DNA of 64,000 nt, from assembly GCA_014871385.1 (NCBI GenBank), contig CM026423.1, positions 10,161,952 through 10,225,951 of the forward strand, in the 5' to 3' direction. The translations under genes were made by a program, and so were the position numbers. This document shows, one piece after another, positions 1 through 12,941 of this stretch. The notes under the pieces are model-generated. The model had not been told where the DNA came from. It saw nothing but the letters and a program-made list of their open reading frames with translations, and did no database searches. Numbering within the stretch: the stretch's first letter is position 1; each line of letters opens with the position of its first letter. This DNA comes from Ceratodon purpureus (Eukaryota; Streptophyta; Bryopsida; Pseudoditrichales; Ditrichaceae).

Positions 1-47
1 TGTAAATAGCAATTTTGTTCGCATGTTACACTAATTTCTAAATATAG

Positions 48-2388
48 AAACAAACTAGAATGTTGGAGACCTGACCATTGGGGTGGTACTGTTCAGGTAC
101 CTGCTGTTCGAGGTTTTAAGGTCGAGCTAAATGGAGTACTTTTATCCAACGCATTGCTCACCTATGCCCAGCTTGCTGTTAAATGTGCCCAGCATTATTC
201 CTGGTAATACACTCTTCTAACCCATATAGATTCGGGTATTAGCGCAGCTCTGTGTAGCATCTTGCGTTACTTTTGCGCGGAGTTGAAAATTCAAGTCAAT
301 ATCAACAAGTCAGACGAACTAATTTGGTTCTTAATCTCCTGCAGGTATGCGATGCGGGCCATCTATATTGCAAGAGGAAGCTCACTGTTACCCCCAGCTT
401 TTGCTTCATTGTTTGATGACTCCGCTGCCTCAAGTCTCGATGTGTTTTTTGATCCATCAAATGGCTCAGTCGATGTGCAGGGTCTTACTCTAGGTACACA
501 TCGTGATCATCTATTATGCTTCCATTATTCGCTATAATTTTGGTAGTAAGACTGAGAGCAGTTTTATATGCATAAACGTCAACAATTCTCTGAAGTTAGT
601 GCCTATTACATGCTGTACCAGAAACATCTGATGCACCTTGATGACTTCTATAGAGCCTGGTGTTCTCTTCTGTTTTGCGTTTTGTTTGATTGATTATTCT
701 TTTTCCCAGGAATGTTCAACATTCTAAGCAAGGGTTTGCGAAAGAAAGGGCAAGGGGGAACTAGTCGTCTTTTGGGAGATGTTGAGCACACGGTATGATT
801 TCATTGATTTCTTGGGATTTTGGCATGAAATAACATTGTTGTGCATGTATTTATTGCTTATGTTTTCATGTTGTTTTTATAAGAAAGTTGTCGTTCCAAT
901 TGAGGTAATTTTTTATCGTGTAGGAAACCAAAATCTTTAATCTGATGTAGATGGCCAATAATATATTGACTTGGCGCTAATCATGGGTGGTGTTTCGATA
1001 GGTGAAAGCGGCGGGATCAAACCTTCTATTTGCTGTTGTCACGGAAGTCTCGGACAGTGTGCTCAAAGGGGCTGAAACGAGTGGTTTGGATGGCCTGGTA
1101 TTATTTCGTATCCAACTCGTCTTATGTCGATCTGTTTGAATTCTTTTGAAAAAAGAAACTAGTGGGAAGTGTGACACTCGTAGAATATTGCTCCTGCAAG
1201 ATTCACCTTTTATTCGATCTCGTTGTATTTCCTCACATGGATCTCACAACTGCTGTTGCAGTTAAGCGGCTTTAGACGAGGCATCTTGAATGTCGCGATG
1301 CGACCTGCAGTGCTTCGTAGTGCTGTTGCTTCAGGGGGTTCTACAAGGCGTATTAAACTGGATCACAGTGTTGGCATGGATGAGGTGTGTTTTTTTAATA
1401 ACCTAGCTCCTAAATTGTAACTTTACATGAGCAAAGAGTTATGCCAACTATAGTTGTATAGCTTGTCTTTCCAAGCGTCTTGAGTCCATTTATAAGCGAA
1501 GATCTGTTTGACCTGATCTTTAAAATTGTGCAGGTTTACATTGAGGGCTACTTGCAGGCAATGCTGGATTCAATGTTCAGACAAGACTACTTGAAGGTGA
1601 AGGTAACGGATGAAGAGGTACGATATCAAAGACTTCTAAGTTTTGTTGAAGTATTCTATCTTTCTTCAAAATCCTCTTATTCCTTAGAAAGGTGAAGGTA
1701 GGGATCACGAGTCTCCGATCATGCTGTTAATCACGTGAGTTGTCACAGGTCCTACTAAGGAATCTGCCTCCAAATACCTCTCTCATGGAAGAGATAATGA
1801 GCGCTGTTAAGAAATTTCTAGTAGCAGAAGGCCTTCTCATTGGAGACTCGTCACTTGCTACTGCACGGCCAACACGGCGACTGCAAGGCAACAATGTGAG
1901 TTACATATTCCATTCATGTGCAAACCCGAACGTAACATGTGTAACCAACTGTTGCTTGTTTTAGTCTTTCAACTGATTTTCACTCTTCGCAGTTAAGCAT
2001 GCTCTTATATTTTACGACTGACAAGGTGATCATGGTTTCATGGTTGTTGCAGGAGAGACGTCTGGGGCCTGCGATGATTGCACTCTGTGAGCAGCTCTTG
2101 GTAGTCATCGCCGTGCAAGGCTTGCGAAAGCAAACGAAAAGGTACCTTCATTTCCCAAGAGGGGAGGAGGAAAAGCCCGCACCACAGGAGAAAGCCATTG
2201 TGCCAGTTGAGGAGGAGGAGCCCGAGGCACAGCAACAAGAAGGAATGCTCCCACGTGTGCGCCATGCTGCTACCAATTTTGTACTCTCGAGTGGGCTTGC
2301 CTACTTGGACGGTCGGTTGTGCCGGCATATCCCTAACACTTTGGTCCGGCGAATTGTCAGCGGCTTTCTTCTCAGCTTTGTGGAGTAG
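48..2388 (+). CDS. VPS13-like lipid-transfer protein, C-terminal exons (5' truncated by window)
   Basis: The C-terminal part of a large plant VPS13-family protein, which moves lipids between membranes at contact sites. Exons consistent with GT-AG splicing and a continuous frame are 48-203, 345-493, 710-792, 1002-1097, 1262-1384, 1534-1617, 1749-1895 and 2053-2388 (TAG). Recognisable stretches are KCAQHYSW-YAMRAIYIA, DDSAASSLDVFFDPS, GSNLLFAVVTEVSDSVLKG, VYIEGYLQAMLD and LLRNLPPN, which I recall from plant VPS13 C-termini. The tail is acidic (EEKPAPQEK...EEEEPEAQQQ) and then ends RRIVSGFLLSFVE. The N-terminal chorein region, where the name would be secured, lies outside the window. The family call is from remembered similarity, without a search. 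The copia element at 3003 lies about 0.6 kb downstream. Confidence 0.75.
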
Positions 2389-2997
2389 GCACGTTCTCAC
2401 AGATATTAACAAAACCTGAAGTACACCTGATTCAGTGAGGTAGGCCAACTGTAGACAAAAGGCAGGTTGTCTGAGTATATGTTTAGCCCAAGAACCACTT
2501 CTGCTACCAATGTAACGTGTTGACAATGGCGAGTGGGGCGCCCCAAGCACCACCATAGCTTGAACTACGCAAGAGTTTGAGCATTGTACGTGGAGAGTGT
2601 ATTTTAGATCTGTGTATCGATTTTATGAAATAGCAGACAGCTATTACTCCCTGGGCAAATTCCCGAGAGTGGCATGTTATAAATTCCACCCCGAGGTTGT
2701 ATCTTATGAAACGATTAAATCTCTGAGAATAAAGATTTCCATTGCGATTCTGGTTGCACGTCTGGACTGAGCATGATATGATTTGAACACTGTTGGCCAT
2801 GGGAGCAGTTCCATGTGCTGTGGTGTAACTAAACCTCAAATTAAACAGTGATGAAAACCCCTTTCGTGTTTCTCAAAAACACTTTTTTTTACTCCGAAAC
2901 TAGTTGTCAAATTACTTTTTAGAGTCCCAGCCTGCCGCAAGGTGATGAGGGTCTCAATTAGGGCACCTTGCAAAGCAAACAGGGACCAGCGACTTAC
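2389..2997. other. 3' flank of VPS13-like gene, no gene seen
   Basis: Probably the 3' untranslated region and spacer. The minus-strand ORFs here are antisense shadows of the last exon or have no recognisable content. No terminal repeat or RNA gene was seen. Confidence 0.5.
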
Positions 2998-3002
2998 CAA
3001 AC

Positions 3003-3240
3003 TGTTACAAAGCTCAGAGCAAAGGGGAAAATGAAAATGGAAAGTGTGTAGTCTTCCTCAGGCTGCTCTTATTTATTGCCTCAAGAACGTTAACTCCAAA
3101 GCCCTCAAGGTGATGACACTGAGGGATTAATTCTGACGAATTTAGTGTTCTACTCTACTTCAGTCTAAGACACCCGGGAATTGCATGTCGGTGCTCCCGA
3201 GGTTGCACCCTTCTAGAACCTTTCTAGAACCTTTCTAACA
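3003..3240 (-). repeat. 3' LTR of the copia element
   Basis: A 238-bp LTR with TGTTAG...GTAACA ends on the minus strand. The purine-rich GAGGAGGAG lies just upstream (minus strand), as expected for a polypurine tract. CAAAC abuts the outer end at 2998-3002. Confidence 0.85.
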
Positions 3241-3332
3241 CTCCTCCTCGACCTAGGAGCACCTCATTAAAAACTCACCTTTGAGAAAAACCCCAGTGGG
3301 GAAAACTCTTAGGTAAGAAAAGAGTATGTCCT

Positions 3333-6061
3333 CTAAAACTGGTCAAGTTCTTGGAGCGATTTCATCCCTGTGGCTGCTACCAACTCACGATGCGTGTAAG
3401 CTGGAAGTGCCTTGGTTAACATGTCGGCTATGTTATTTGCCGACTCAATCTTCGAGACAATAACCTGATTACTTTCTACAAGATCTTGCATGAAACCAAA
3501 TAAGGTCGGATTAATATGTTTTACCCTATCCGCCTTTATGAAACTTGTTGCAACTTGAGCTACAGCTGTGGCATTGTCTTCATAAATGATAGTAGCATCA
3601 CTGTTGCATTTGATGTTGCACTGTTCTGAGATGGTTTGTACCATTGTACGAAGCCAGACTGCTTCTCTTGCCGCCTCATGTAGCGCCAATAACTCGACGT
3701 GATTTGTTGATGTACCAGTGATAGTTTGCTTCACGGATTTCCAAGAAATGAGTGCACCATTTTTGATGAAATATATCCCGTCTGGGACTTTCCATTGATC
3801 TCATCTGTCTTGAAGACTGAATCGACAAATACCACAATATCTGGGTTAGCTCTTTTGAAAAAATGAAGGCCAAGGTCTTCCATACCTCTGAGATACCGTA
3901 GCAAGTGTTTGATAGCCGCCCAGTGGCAGTGAGTTGGCTTCTGGCTGTGACGTGCGAGTACACTGGTGGCAAAAGCTATGTCGGGTCTTGTATGTGTTGC
4001 AAGGTAAATCAAAGCTCCGACCGCAGTGAGGTGACGTTGCTTATCAACTTCTTCCTCCTCCTACTCGCAAGGTCGATAAGGATCCTCTCCACTCTTGCTT
4101 CGGCCAATCATCGATGTTGAGATGGGGTTGGAAGTTGCCATATTGAAATGCTTCAATAATTTCTTCACATAACTCTCCTGATGAAGAAGAATACTCCCAT
4201 CGGAGAGGTGATGAACCTGCAAACCTAGACAGAAGCTTGTCTGTCCAAGGAGTTTGATTTCGAATTGGGTAGATAACAAGTCCTCAACTTCTGTACAGTG
4301 TTTGGAAGTACCAACCAAGTTAATGTCATCAACATACACTGTCAAGATAACATAACCATCATCCTTACAAAGGACAAAGATGCAAGGAAGGGTTGTGTGA
4401 CAAGTAAACCCGCGAATCGTAAGAAAATGTCGAAGATGATGATACCACACTCTTCCCGCTTGCTTAAATCCATAAAGTGCTTTTCGAAGCTTGAGGCCAC
4501 TAAATTTCCCAAGCTGGGGAGTGGGATTATGCTTCAAAAAATCTGGTGGAGGCCTGATGTAAATCTCCTCATCAAGCTCACCATAAAGATAGGCTGTGAC
4601 CACGTCCAATAATCTGGTTGCAAGCGAAAGCTGGACTACTAGGGCCAACAAATAGTGGAATGATGAACAATCCATGACTGGTGAGTAAGTTTGGTCGAAG
4701 TCAACTCATGGGCGCTGGTTAAAGCCTTGGCCAACACATCTGATCTTGTACCGGACAATCTGACCCTCGGCGTTGCGTTTCCTAGTAAAGACCAGTTTAT
4801 ACCCTATGGGCTTGGACTCAAGGGTCAAACACAAGGGGCCAAAAACTCCTCTTTTCCGGAGCGAATCGTATTCAGCTTGTAAGGCATACTGCCACTGGGG
4901 CCAATGAGGACTAGCTCTAGCCTCCTCTAAGGAATTAGGTTCATGATCGAGGCTAATTAGCTTGGTGACAAAGGATTCAACCTGGGTCTCTGATTCAGAT
5001 TCAAGACAATGGGATACAGGTTCTGGCTGGTCGATAATAGGTTCTATGAGTTGAGGCTCTATTCTGGATTTCTTGGAGGGTCGGGTGTTAACTCTAGGAG
5101 CTCTCCAGATTGGGGATAGCCTAACATTGCCAGCGCCAAGGATAGGGTTTCTTAAAATGCGCGGCCCTGACTCAAAACAATTAGGGATTTGGGCAGCTAA
5201 GGATTGAAGCTCGAGTAACTTCTTGACTTCGGTTTCTGTAAGGGAAGTACAAGGATCAGGGTTTTGAGTGAATGTCTCAGAGGCTTGGAAAATTAAGGGT
5301 GCACCTGCTCGTCTCGTTGGAAGTTTGGGAAAGACAGTTTCTAGAAAGCGACAGTTTTCGAAACGGGCCTTATAGATATCTCCAGAGCTAGCCACTAAGT
5401 ATCTGATGATGCTGGGTGAGTCAAAGCCAATGTAAACGCCATCTATGCTGTGAGCACTAATGGTTCGGATTTGAGGCTCGGGTGCAGGTACAAAGACTTG
5501 ACAACCCAATACTCGCAGGTGGCTAACATCAGGGATTCTGCCTGAGACTAATTCAAATGAAGTTTGAAAATTGAGAAGGATTGGTCTAAGTTGCAAGAGA
5601 TTAGCAGCATAGAGAACAGCATGTCCCCACATAGAAGTAGGGAGATTAGCATGAAGTAGCAAGGGGCGGGTAATAAGCTGAATTTTCTTAATGTAGGCTT
5701 CTGCTAGATCGTTTTGAGCATTGTCCATACGCAAAGTCTTGATGGGTTTATCAGGAAAATGGGTTCTAAACTTGATGAGCATAGCTAGAATTTTTGGAAA
5801 GGCCATGTTCATGGTTGTAAGCAAAGATACTTTGGCGTGACTACCAGACGCATCAACAAGGACCAGAAAATATAAAAACTGACCTGCCGGTGGGCTGATG
5901 GGGCCACAAATATCGCCCTGGATGCGCTCAAGGGGTTGAGGGAGCTCGGTCCAAAGCTTCCACCGAGATGCTGCCTTGGCATACTTGCCTTGAATACATG
6001 CTGTGCAATCAGCCACCTTGTTTGGATGGCCGGTAAGGACTGGCAACATCTTGCGGAACAT
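3333..6061 (-). pseudogene. pol: Copia pol pseudogene: integrase, reverse transcriptase, RNase H
   Basis: Remnant polyprotein on the minus strand in at least four reading frames: 6061-4706, 4675-4061, 4012-3731 and 3734-3333. The first part carries the integrase core (GDICGPISPPAGQF, LVLVDASGSHAKVSLL, RMDNAQN) and runs into the start of reverse transcriptase. The second has the copia RT signature YVDD in LTVYVDDINLVG, with KALYGFKQAGRVWY before it. The third carries the end of RT (THTRPDIAFATSVLARHS), and the last has RNase H text (LLALHEAAREAVWLR, YEDNATAVAQ). Breaks lie near 4680-4705, 4015-4060 and 3731. The 5' half of the polyprotein is deleted. Confidence 0.88.
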
Positions 6062-6066
6062 AGTGG

Positions 6067-6136
6067 CACCCGGGTGTTACATGTCAGTGCTCCCGAGGTC
6101 GCATTCTTCTAGAACCTTTCTAGAACCTTGCTAACA
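6067..6136 (-). repeat. Truncated 5' LTR (70 bp)
   Basis: Matches the first 70 bases of the 3' LTR (3171-3240) with a few substitutions, including both copies of TTCTAGAA. It ends at CCCGGGTG and passes straight into integrase coding sequence. CAAAC at 6137-6141 is the outer target duplication. Confidence 0.85.
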
Positions 6137-6141
6137 CAAAC

Positions 6142-6889
6142 GACCGAGTAAGAGCAGGCTTCACCGCCAGACTCGCAGATGATTCCCTCGACAAGTGACA
6201 TCAACAACACACTGACTTTAAAGTGAACTCTTCGCCGAGGAACCTCACTCTCGAGGCCATGAGTGTCCGGTACCTGGCTTATTTCCATTCCCAGAATCCC
6301 AATTTGCCGACCTTCAGCGTGGATGCTCACTGCTGCATGCGCATTGCTGCCTCAGAGGAGCACTTGGGCAGGCAAATCAGTCAGTCGCCACTTCAGCCAC
6401 CAACAAGTATGTGCCGCCACTCCCTCCGTCCCTGCACTTGGCCCACTTCTGCAATTCTAGCATATGATTATGAGTTTTCTCCAATATCTTGCACACTGGT
6501 ATACACTTGTTCTTCTTCTGTAGCTTATCTTCCTTCTCTCGGTTACGAATCGGAAGGTAATCGGAGCATCACTCGGCACAATGGACCAACGTGCTGGAAC
6601 TCATGACGTGTTTTATTTTTTTATTTTATATAAAAGTCTTAAGTCGCTTGTTGGATCCTTGTGGGGAGATGGTTTTTCGTCTCTGGGTTTCCGTCCTTTT
6701 GAGAATATGGAACCAGTCTCGCGTTGCCGATTTTGGGGACTCGGGGGTCACAGATTATTTTAGGGTTTAGGGTTTTGGACTTCATGGGAATTTCGTGGTA
6801 GCATTGGATTGGGTGTTTCAAGTGATGAGATTGGTGCGAGGGTCTGTGGTGAAGTGCTCATCTAAGGGGAGAGGTGCAGAGTAGCTGCC
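6142..6889. other. Spacer and probable promoter/5'UTR of the TRM8-like gene
   Basis: No supported gene. Several overlapping short ORFs exist in both strands around 6220-6600, none with recognisable content. The last roughly 100 bases before 6890 are probably leader of the downstream gene. Confidence 0.4.
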
Positions 6890-9800
6890 ATGGCGGGCGA
6901 AGACGTGCCGGAGAACGCTCCTGCAGCCATCATGGAGGAGAAGAATGGAGTGGAAGAGGAGAACGGAGTGACTGTCGCTGGTGAAGGGGAGACGAAGCCA
7001 TATATCAAAGGCAAGAGGAGGAACGAGCAAGAGGCGCAAGTCAAGGCAGGAAAGCAGAAAGGGCAATTACCCAAGAAGAGGTTTTACAGGGCTCGAGCGC
7101 ACAGCAATCCTCTTAGCGATTGCCAGTTCTCTGTGTAAGTGGATATCTGTTGCTCTTGACAGGTTAATGCTAGAATTTTTCTCCAATGCATTAGTGGCCT
7201 GGCCTTCAAATGTTGTGCTGGGTTTCATGCATTTGGTATCGTTTTAAATTCGAAGTAAAGCGAGTCAGAACCGCATTTTTTGGATTTGTTTTGCAAGTCT
7301 TTGTACCGAGTGTGTTAGGAGGTTTGCTTGTTTCTTTCAGTCTTTTTAGGTCTTCGGCTCTTAATGAAAGGTAATTAATCTTAAGATATTGTGCTCTACT
7401 GGCAGGCCTACAATGCCTAGTGAATTCGACTGGTCCGAAAGTTTTCCAGAGTTTTTCTCACAGGAAGAAACTACAGGTGAGGAATTTTCAGATGCTTCAA
7501 GTAATCATCTCTCTAGACCTGTAGATGTGGATGTGTGGCTGTGTTGCTCAGTTACAGTTTGATGAATTCTAAAGTGTGCCATGTCAACTAGGTGTAGAAT
7601 TTAGTGAATTAGGAGAGAATCTATCTTGGTTGCAGTCTATCCGCTCGTTAGGAGTGGATTGTCTCATGATTGGTTGGGCTTCTCATTTTATTATATAAAT
7701 AAATAATTGTTGGTGGTCTGCATTCTGTGTGTAGAAGGTAAAGATTTGAAGGTTCGATTTGCTGATATTGGATGCGGTTTCGGCGGTCTCATTGGTACGT
7801 GCTTGCTGCAAGAGTTTGTCGATGCCCTGTTCCTCTCCAGTTGAAGCTCTAGGGTCTAATGCTCCTTACGGGAATCGGACTATAGTTGTTGAATGTCTTA
7901 CTCTGAACTTGTCGTTTGGGTCTTTCCACTAAATTAACTCATTTTATCCTTTTGTCTTTTCCTTCTGCCTGACTGGTGGTTACAAAGCATTTAGTTCTCA
8001 GTTCTGCGAAATATGGTCATGCTTCTGGATTAGTAACTTCTGATGATCGTTTCGTCAAATCTGCAGTCCAAATGTCGCCATTGTTTCCTAAATCTTTGAT
8101 GGTTGGGATGGAGTTAAGAGACAAGGTTTGTTTCTATATTCTTATGTTTTGAATTGGTGTTATTTCCCTACTTATTGGATCTTGAGGTATCAAGTAATGA
8201 CACTATCTACACTCCGTGGATGAGTATATAGCATTTCAGTTATTTTGTGGCATGTGGAGTAATACGTATTAATTTTAAATATTATTTTAATTATCAGGTG
8301 AGCGAGTATGTGAAAGAAAGAATTATCGCATTACGTGAACAACATCCAGGACAGGTATGTGTTGGCCTTGTCAAGCGTATCGCACTCCTACATGTTCTAT
8401 TTGAAATTTTCTGGGGACACAGGAATTTACATTTTTCTTCTACTCATCTCCTTCTCTCGGATTTTACATTTCTGATAAACATTTTAACCGCATGTAGTTG
8501 AATGTACTCGTATTAATTTCTCAAGCTGACGACATTTCTGGACTGCCTTATCAAGGTTTTTAGCAAAGATAAAGCTAGGATTTTGTTTGCATCTTGGGAG
8601 GTATTGAGATTTAGCTTGGGATATTTGTTGTGCAGTATGAGAACATATCAGTCCTGAGGACAAATGCTATGAAGTACTTACCAAACTACTTTGAGAAAGG
8701 CCAGGTACGCTGTGTTACATAGCTTGTCCCTGTGGAGCACTTGGAAGTGTTAATGTCTGTCATTTTTTGGTTCTGTACAAGATTATTTGCGTTGTCGACA
8801 CTAAAATCATGTGCTTTGCATTAATTGCAGCTCCAAAAGATGTTCTTTTTATTTCCTGATCCTCACTTCAAAGAAAAGAACCACCGACGACGTATTATCA
8901 GGTATTATGCTACGTCCATGTTATACTTTATGATAGAAAGATGTACTGCCACCCGCTTTGAATAATATTAGTCAGCATGCAAGAGAATTCGATGGGCTCT
9001 AGCACTGGTGGTCAGACACCTCACATATTAACATTACAGGCTGATTATGATGAATGCTTAAAGGAAGATGAAGTGCTTTGTCTCTCTTTTGATCCCACTC
9101 AATGGTGATTGTATGCAGCACCGCTTTACTAGCTGAATATGCATACATCATGGCTGTTGGAGGTATGATTATTTCATTCCAAGGGGCAGTACGGACTATG
9201 ACTAACTAGTTCCAGCTACACAAGTTTTGAACGCAGTGGATAGCAATTTCCACGAGTAATTGAAATTTCCATGAATTCATCTTAACAAAGGGTTTTTCCC
9301 ATGTCCTGATTGTTTATAAATTTGCCCATGTTTTGTTTCATAGTGGTATTCCTCCCGCATAATGGTGTGCTAAGTATTGTACGTTCTTCTTGGCAGGCAT
9401 TTTGTACACAATAACAGACGTGCAGGAACTAGGAGAATGGATGAAGACAACATTAGATGCACATCCCCTCTTTCAACCTTTAACTGACGAGGAACTGGTG
9501 ACTCCCTCATTCTTTCTTCTACTTATGGTGTTTTATTTCTGTGAATCAACAAAATTTTGAGCTGATCATTGTGGTTTTGGATTAGACCAGAACGAAATTT
9601 TTTGGGTTAAATTTTACGTGATTGTTAGAGCTATCTTGACCTGCTTGCTTGGATACAGGCCTGGTTCTTAGAAGCTTCTAGTTACAGCATGATCAGAAAT
9701 TTTACAGCATTGTGTTCCATTGCAGGAGAAGGACGTGTGTGTCCCGCTTTTGACAACTGCAACTGAAGAAGGCCAAAAGGTACAGCTACACATGACAACC

Positions 9801-10113
9801 AGCAGAACAAAGTAGCGGAACGTTTTTATTCGTTGCATGTATTCTTTTTTTCTACTCTTCTGTTTACAAATGTGGAATCAGAGTGCAAATACGAGTGGTT
9901 GGAGTTGTTTGATATCAATCAGCACTACAGTAGTAATGTATATGACGATGAATTCATTATTAGACGTTTGTCCCATCCATCTCACAATAGGATGTCATGA
10001 AAAGCTTAATGGATTTTTGTGTCCCTCGTGTTGTGCAGGTGGAACGGAATGGAGGCTCTACATATAAGGCCATCTACAGACGAATAGCAGGACCAGGATA
10101 TTCTGGTGCCTAG
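6890..10113 (+). CDS. tRNA (guanine-N7-)-methyltransferase, TRM8/TrmB family
   Basis: Makes m7G46 in tRNA using S-adenosylmethionine; eukaryotic members act with a WD-repeat partner (TRM82). Eleven exons join in frame: 6890-7134, 7406-7476, 7735-7794, 8067-8125, 8298-8354, 8636-8704, 8831-8901, 9119-9162, 9397-9497, 9726-9779, 10039-10113 (TAG). The N-terminus is a charged extension ending in [16 protein letters not shown]. The SAM-binding motif is [14 protein letters not shown], followed by [18 protein letters not shown]. The family signature is [17 protein letters not shown], then [21 protein letters not shown] and a C-terminal TYKAIYRRI. Exons are 44-245 nt. Exon 1 ends two bases before an in-frame stop, so splicing at GTAAGT is required. 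Confidence 0.92.
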
Positions 10114-11726
10114 GCTAAACTTTAGTTGTAGGGTGCAATCATGCAGGTTGGAATTCTAGTTACTGCTTTCACTGAAGAAGTGTAGATACGAAGCTTAAAT
10201 TGATTTCACATAGCAAAGCTAGTATAGTTCATCAATCTGGTGCCAAGCAGCGTGTTATGTCCTATCTTCAGGACCAGGAGCAATCTCCGTCTTTGAGACT
10301 TGCATATTAATTCAACCATTGTTTACTCCCCATTTACTTTTTAGTCTTAAGTGCATTCGGCTCAGGGCAACTGTTGAGTAAATAACTAAAGAGTTTGTCT
10401 ATGTTTGGTGATATAGTCTTGCTGCAACAGGAATGTATTGAACTTAGCTATATGAATCTGCTGCACGTGGTGGGAATTAAAAGGCTTTTCACACCCTCGT
10501 GAGGCAGCGTCGTTGCTTGGCATGAGATATTCCAATTTATCTCAGATTGGACAATTTCACCTGATTGAATCTATGAAATCAATCCCAGGGCCTTTACATG
10601 ATGGAGTCAAGATAGTACATTGAAATTCTTATTTCATTGGGCTAAAAGCAAACTTTAAATTTGTGAGAGGAAAGTGAATATGTCATACGATTCCAAGATA
10701 ATTTAATTAATATTATATTTCTTAACATTCAATTATTTTTGTAAATAGAAGATTTTAAAAATTCAAAAATAGAAATTATCAAAACATACAAAACTTTGTG
10801 ATGTTAAATAAAATTACGCAATTTATTCTATAAAATATTGTTAAATGTCATTTTAGTCATAAATTAATTTTTATCAAAAAATTTGATTTATTTTTAATCA
10901 CACCAAGCGTTAATCACTATTAATAGAAGGCATATATAAGTTTAATGTCATGATTTGTATTAGCACAAAGACAATGTTCAAGAAGTTAACGTTCATTCTA
11001 AATCTATTGTTTCTTTTAATGCCTTTGAGATTGTTGAAACAAAACAAGTATTTGAAAATAGACATTTTTGAATTCATTTTTTTTCAAACTTGCAATTCAG
11101 CTCAATTTGAAAAAAAATAGCATCATATAACCCGATTTAAGGTTTAATGTAAAGGGTGTAGGATATAGGGTTTTAGACGTAATGCATAATATTTTGTACC
11201 TTTGATTTGGATACATGTAGACTTTACATTTATAACACTTATGGTTATAGAAAGATTTTTTTTGAATGAAAACAAGCCAAATCATATGTAGTTGTGTTCA
11301 TCTCTATACTTTACTTAAATTATGTTGAGTATGAAATAAATGATACAGATATTCCTTGAGGTTGTAGCCTAATATTGTCGTACACATGGATTGTTGTTCT
11401 TAGTTGGTACATGTAGGTGGATATGAGTGACACAAAAACGAGAATGAAAACTAATGACGATGTCAGATGATGATGATGGTGAGAAAAAGCCACAGTTGTA
11501 GGCAGAGAGGACGAAAAGTAGTTAGTGAGAGGGCCCAGTGTGGACCCAGTGCCACTGTGCCACCACCAATGTCCACTGCAGTCGTGACCAGTGCAGTGCA
11601 GTGGGGAATAATTGAACAGGCTTAGATGGATGGATGGATGAAGAAACCAAATAATGCCGGGGCCCCCCTCCCCCCCAATAAGCAGTGGGCTGGTGCAGCT
11701 CAATATTCATGAGTCATGATTCATGA

Positions 11727-11771
11727 CCATCATCATCATCAGCATCGCCATCGCCATCGCCATCGCCATCG
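11727..11771 (+). repeat. Trinucleotide/hexanucleotide microsatellite (CAT / CATCGC)
   Basis: A run of CAT units followed by repeated GCCATC units. Confidence 0.9.
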
Positions 11772-11976
11772 TCAGACTACACTAACTTGATTGCCTAGTA
11801 TCTTATTGCAGCCTGCTGCCACTCATGTCCCGCTTCATCCATCCATACATCCATCCTTACACTCCGAGAGTCACTCACACACTACTCCCATCGATATCCG
11901 CCTCATACTCATACTGAGGCCATGCTCGTCAAGGTACCCAGCTGCACAAGGTTCCAACCAAGCCTCAGGCACTTAC

Positions 11977-12390
11977 TAAGGTAGAAGGCTCAAGAACAGT
12001 TTGGGCATTAAGAACCGCCCCTTCAAATGGGTGTGAAATGGATATGAGTTGGATCTGAAATTGACTAGTACATTTAGTGAATAAACCAAGGAAAAAAGAA
12101 TTATTAATTGCAAGAGCGAATCATTCTCTTTGTTTTCCCCATTTTTATTTAGAATTGCAAGTGAACAGTTTATGAAAGACCTAGGGACACAAATAGGGAC
12201 CTACAACCCAACTTGTTTGAAAATTCATAAGTAATTCAAAATTCTTTGGAAAAATATAAAACTACTTGGATTAGATTCTTCATCAATTCCTCTTTGTTCG
12301 AAAAATGAGCTAAAAATATTCCCACCTAAGGAAATACATGAAAAAGGCCAACCAGACCTTAGATGAACGCATATTGAGCCTTCTACCTTA
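11977..12390. repeat. Possible MITE bounded by a 17-bp inverted repeat
   Basis: TAAGGTAGAAGGCTCAA at 11977-11993 recurs exactly as its reverse complement at 12374-12390. The 414-bp interval has no ORF of note. No clear target duplication was found, so classification is uncertain. Confidence 0.45.
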
Positions 12391-12613
12391 CTCTCCAACA
12401 AGACAAACTTGCCATGTCCATGCGTAAAACAGAAGGGCATCATGTACTAGACTACTAGTCACGGTAGCCAGGGAGGGAGGGAGCCTGGAGGGGCAAGTAA
12501 GTTAGTACCTAAAAGCCTCGTCGAGGGAGTAGTAAGTAGTAAGTCCTAGTAGAGTGCGGGTTTCGGACACAAACACAACAACAAGGCCATATGTTCCAAA
12601 CACTGAGGGATGC

Positions 12614-12654
12614 GCCTCTGCCTCTGCCTCTGCCTCTGCCTCGGCCTCTGCCTC
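12614..12654 (+). repeat. GCCTCT hexanucleotide microsatellite
   Basis: About seven units of GCCTCT with one GCCTCG variant. This generates the misleading Glu-Ala ORF on the opposite strand. Confidence 0.9.
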
Positions 12655-12773
12655 GTGTGGGACCAAATCGCACGCCATCCGGCCCATCTAACTTCACTTG
12701 GACAGACTCACCCCATTGCATGCGATCCCCCTTCTAAGTTAAGTTACCCTGGAGGACGATGAAGCGCGGATGA

Positions 12774-12798
12774 CCACCACCACCACCACCACCACCAC
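12774..12798 (+). repeat. CCA trinucleotide microsatellite
   Basis: Uninterrupted CCA units followed by CGA and TGA units. Confidence 0.9.
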
Positions 12799-12913
12799 GA
12801 CGATGATGATGTTGCTGTTGTTGTTCGCGGAGAACATCTGCGGAGGACCACAGTGTCTGGTGATCAAGGCGGGTATGGCTGTGGCGATGGGCGAGAGAGA
12901 GCTAAGCTAGCGC

Positions 12914-12941
12914 AGGCAGGCAGGCAGGCAGGCAGGCAGGC
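12914..12941 (+). repeat. GGCA tetranucleotide microsatellite
   Basis: Six to seven tandem GGCA units. Confidence 0.9.

Larger units (their letters stand above)
3003..6136 (-). mobile_element. Ty1/copia LTR retrotransposon, internally deleted
   Basis: A 3,134-bp element with 5-bp direct repeats CAAAC at 2998-3002 and 6137-6141. Read on the minus strand, the LTR begins TGTTAG and ends GTAACA. The downstream LTR is complete (3003-3240, 238 bp) and is preceded by a polypurine tract at 3241-3257. The upstream LTR survives only as its first 70 bp (6067-6136), joined directly to the integrase region. Therefore gag, protease, the primer-binding site and most of the 5' LTR are missing. The pol region is also broken by frameshifts. 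The element is dead in cis. Confidence 0.9.

Noticed and set aside
2038..2556. 172-codon minus-strand ORF
   Set aside because: Antisense to the last VPS13-like exon, which has strong family text.
12502..12721. Minus-strand ORF with Glu-Ala (or Gly-Arg) repeats
   Set aside because: Translation of a GCCTCT microsatellite.
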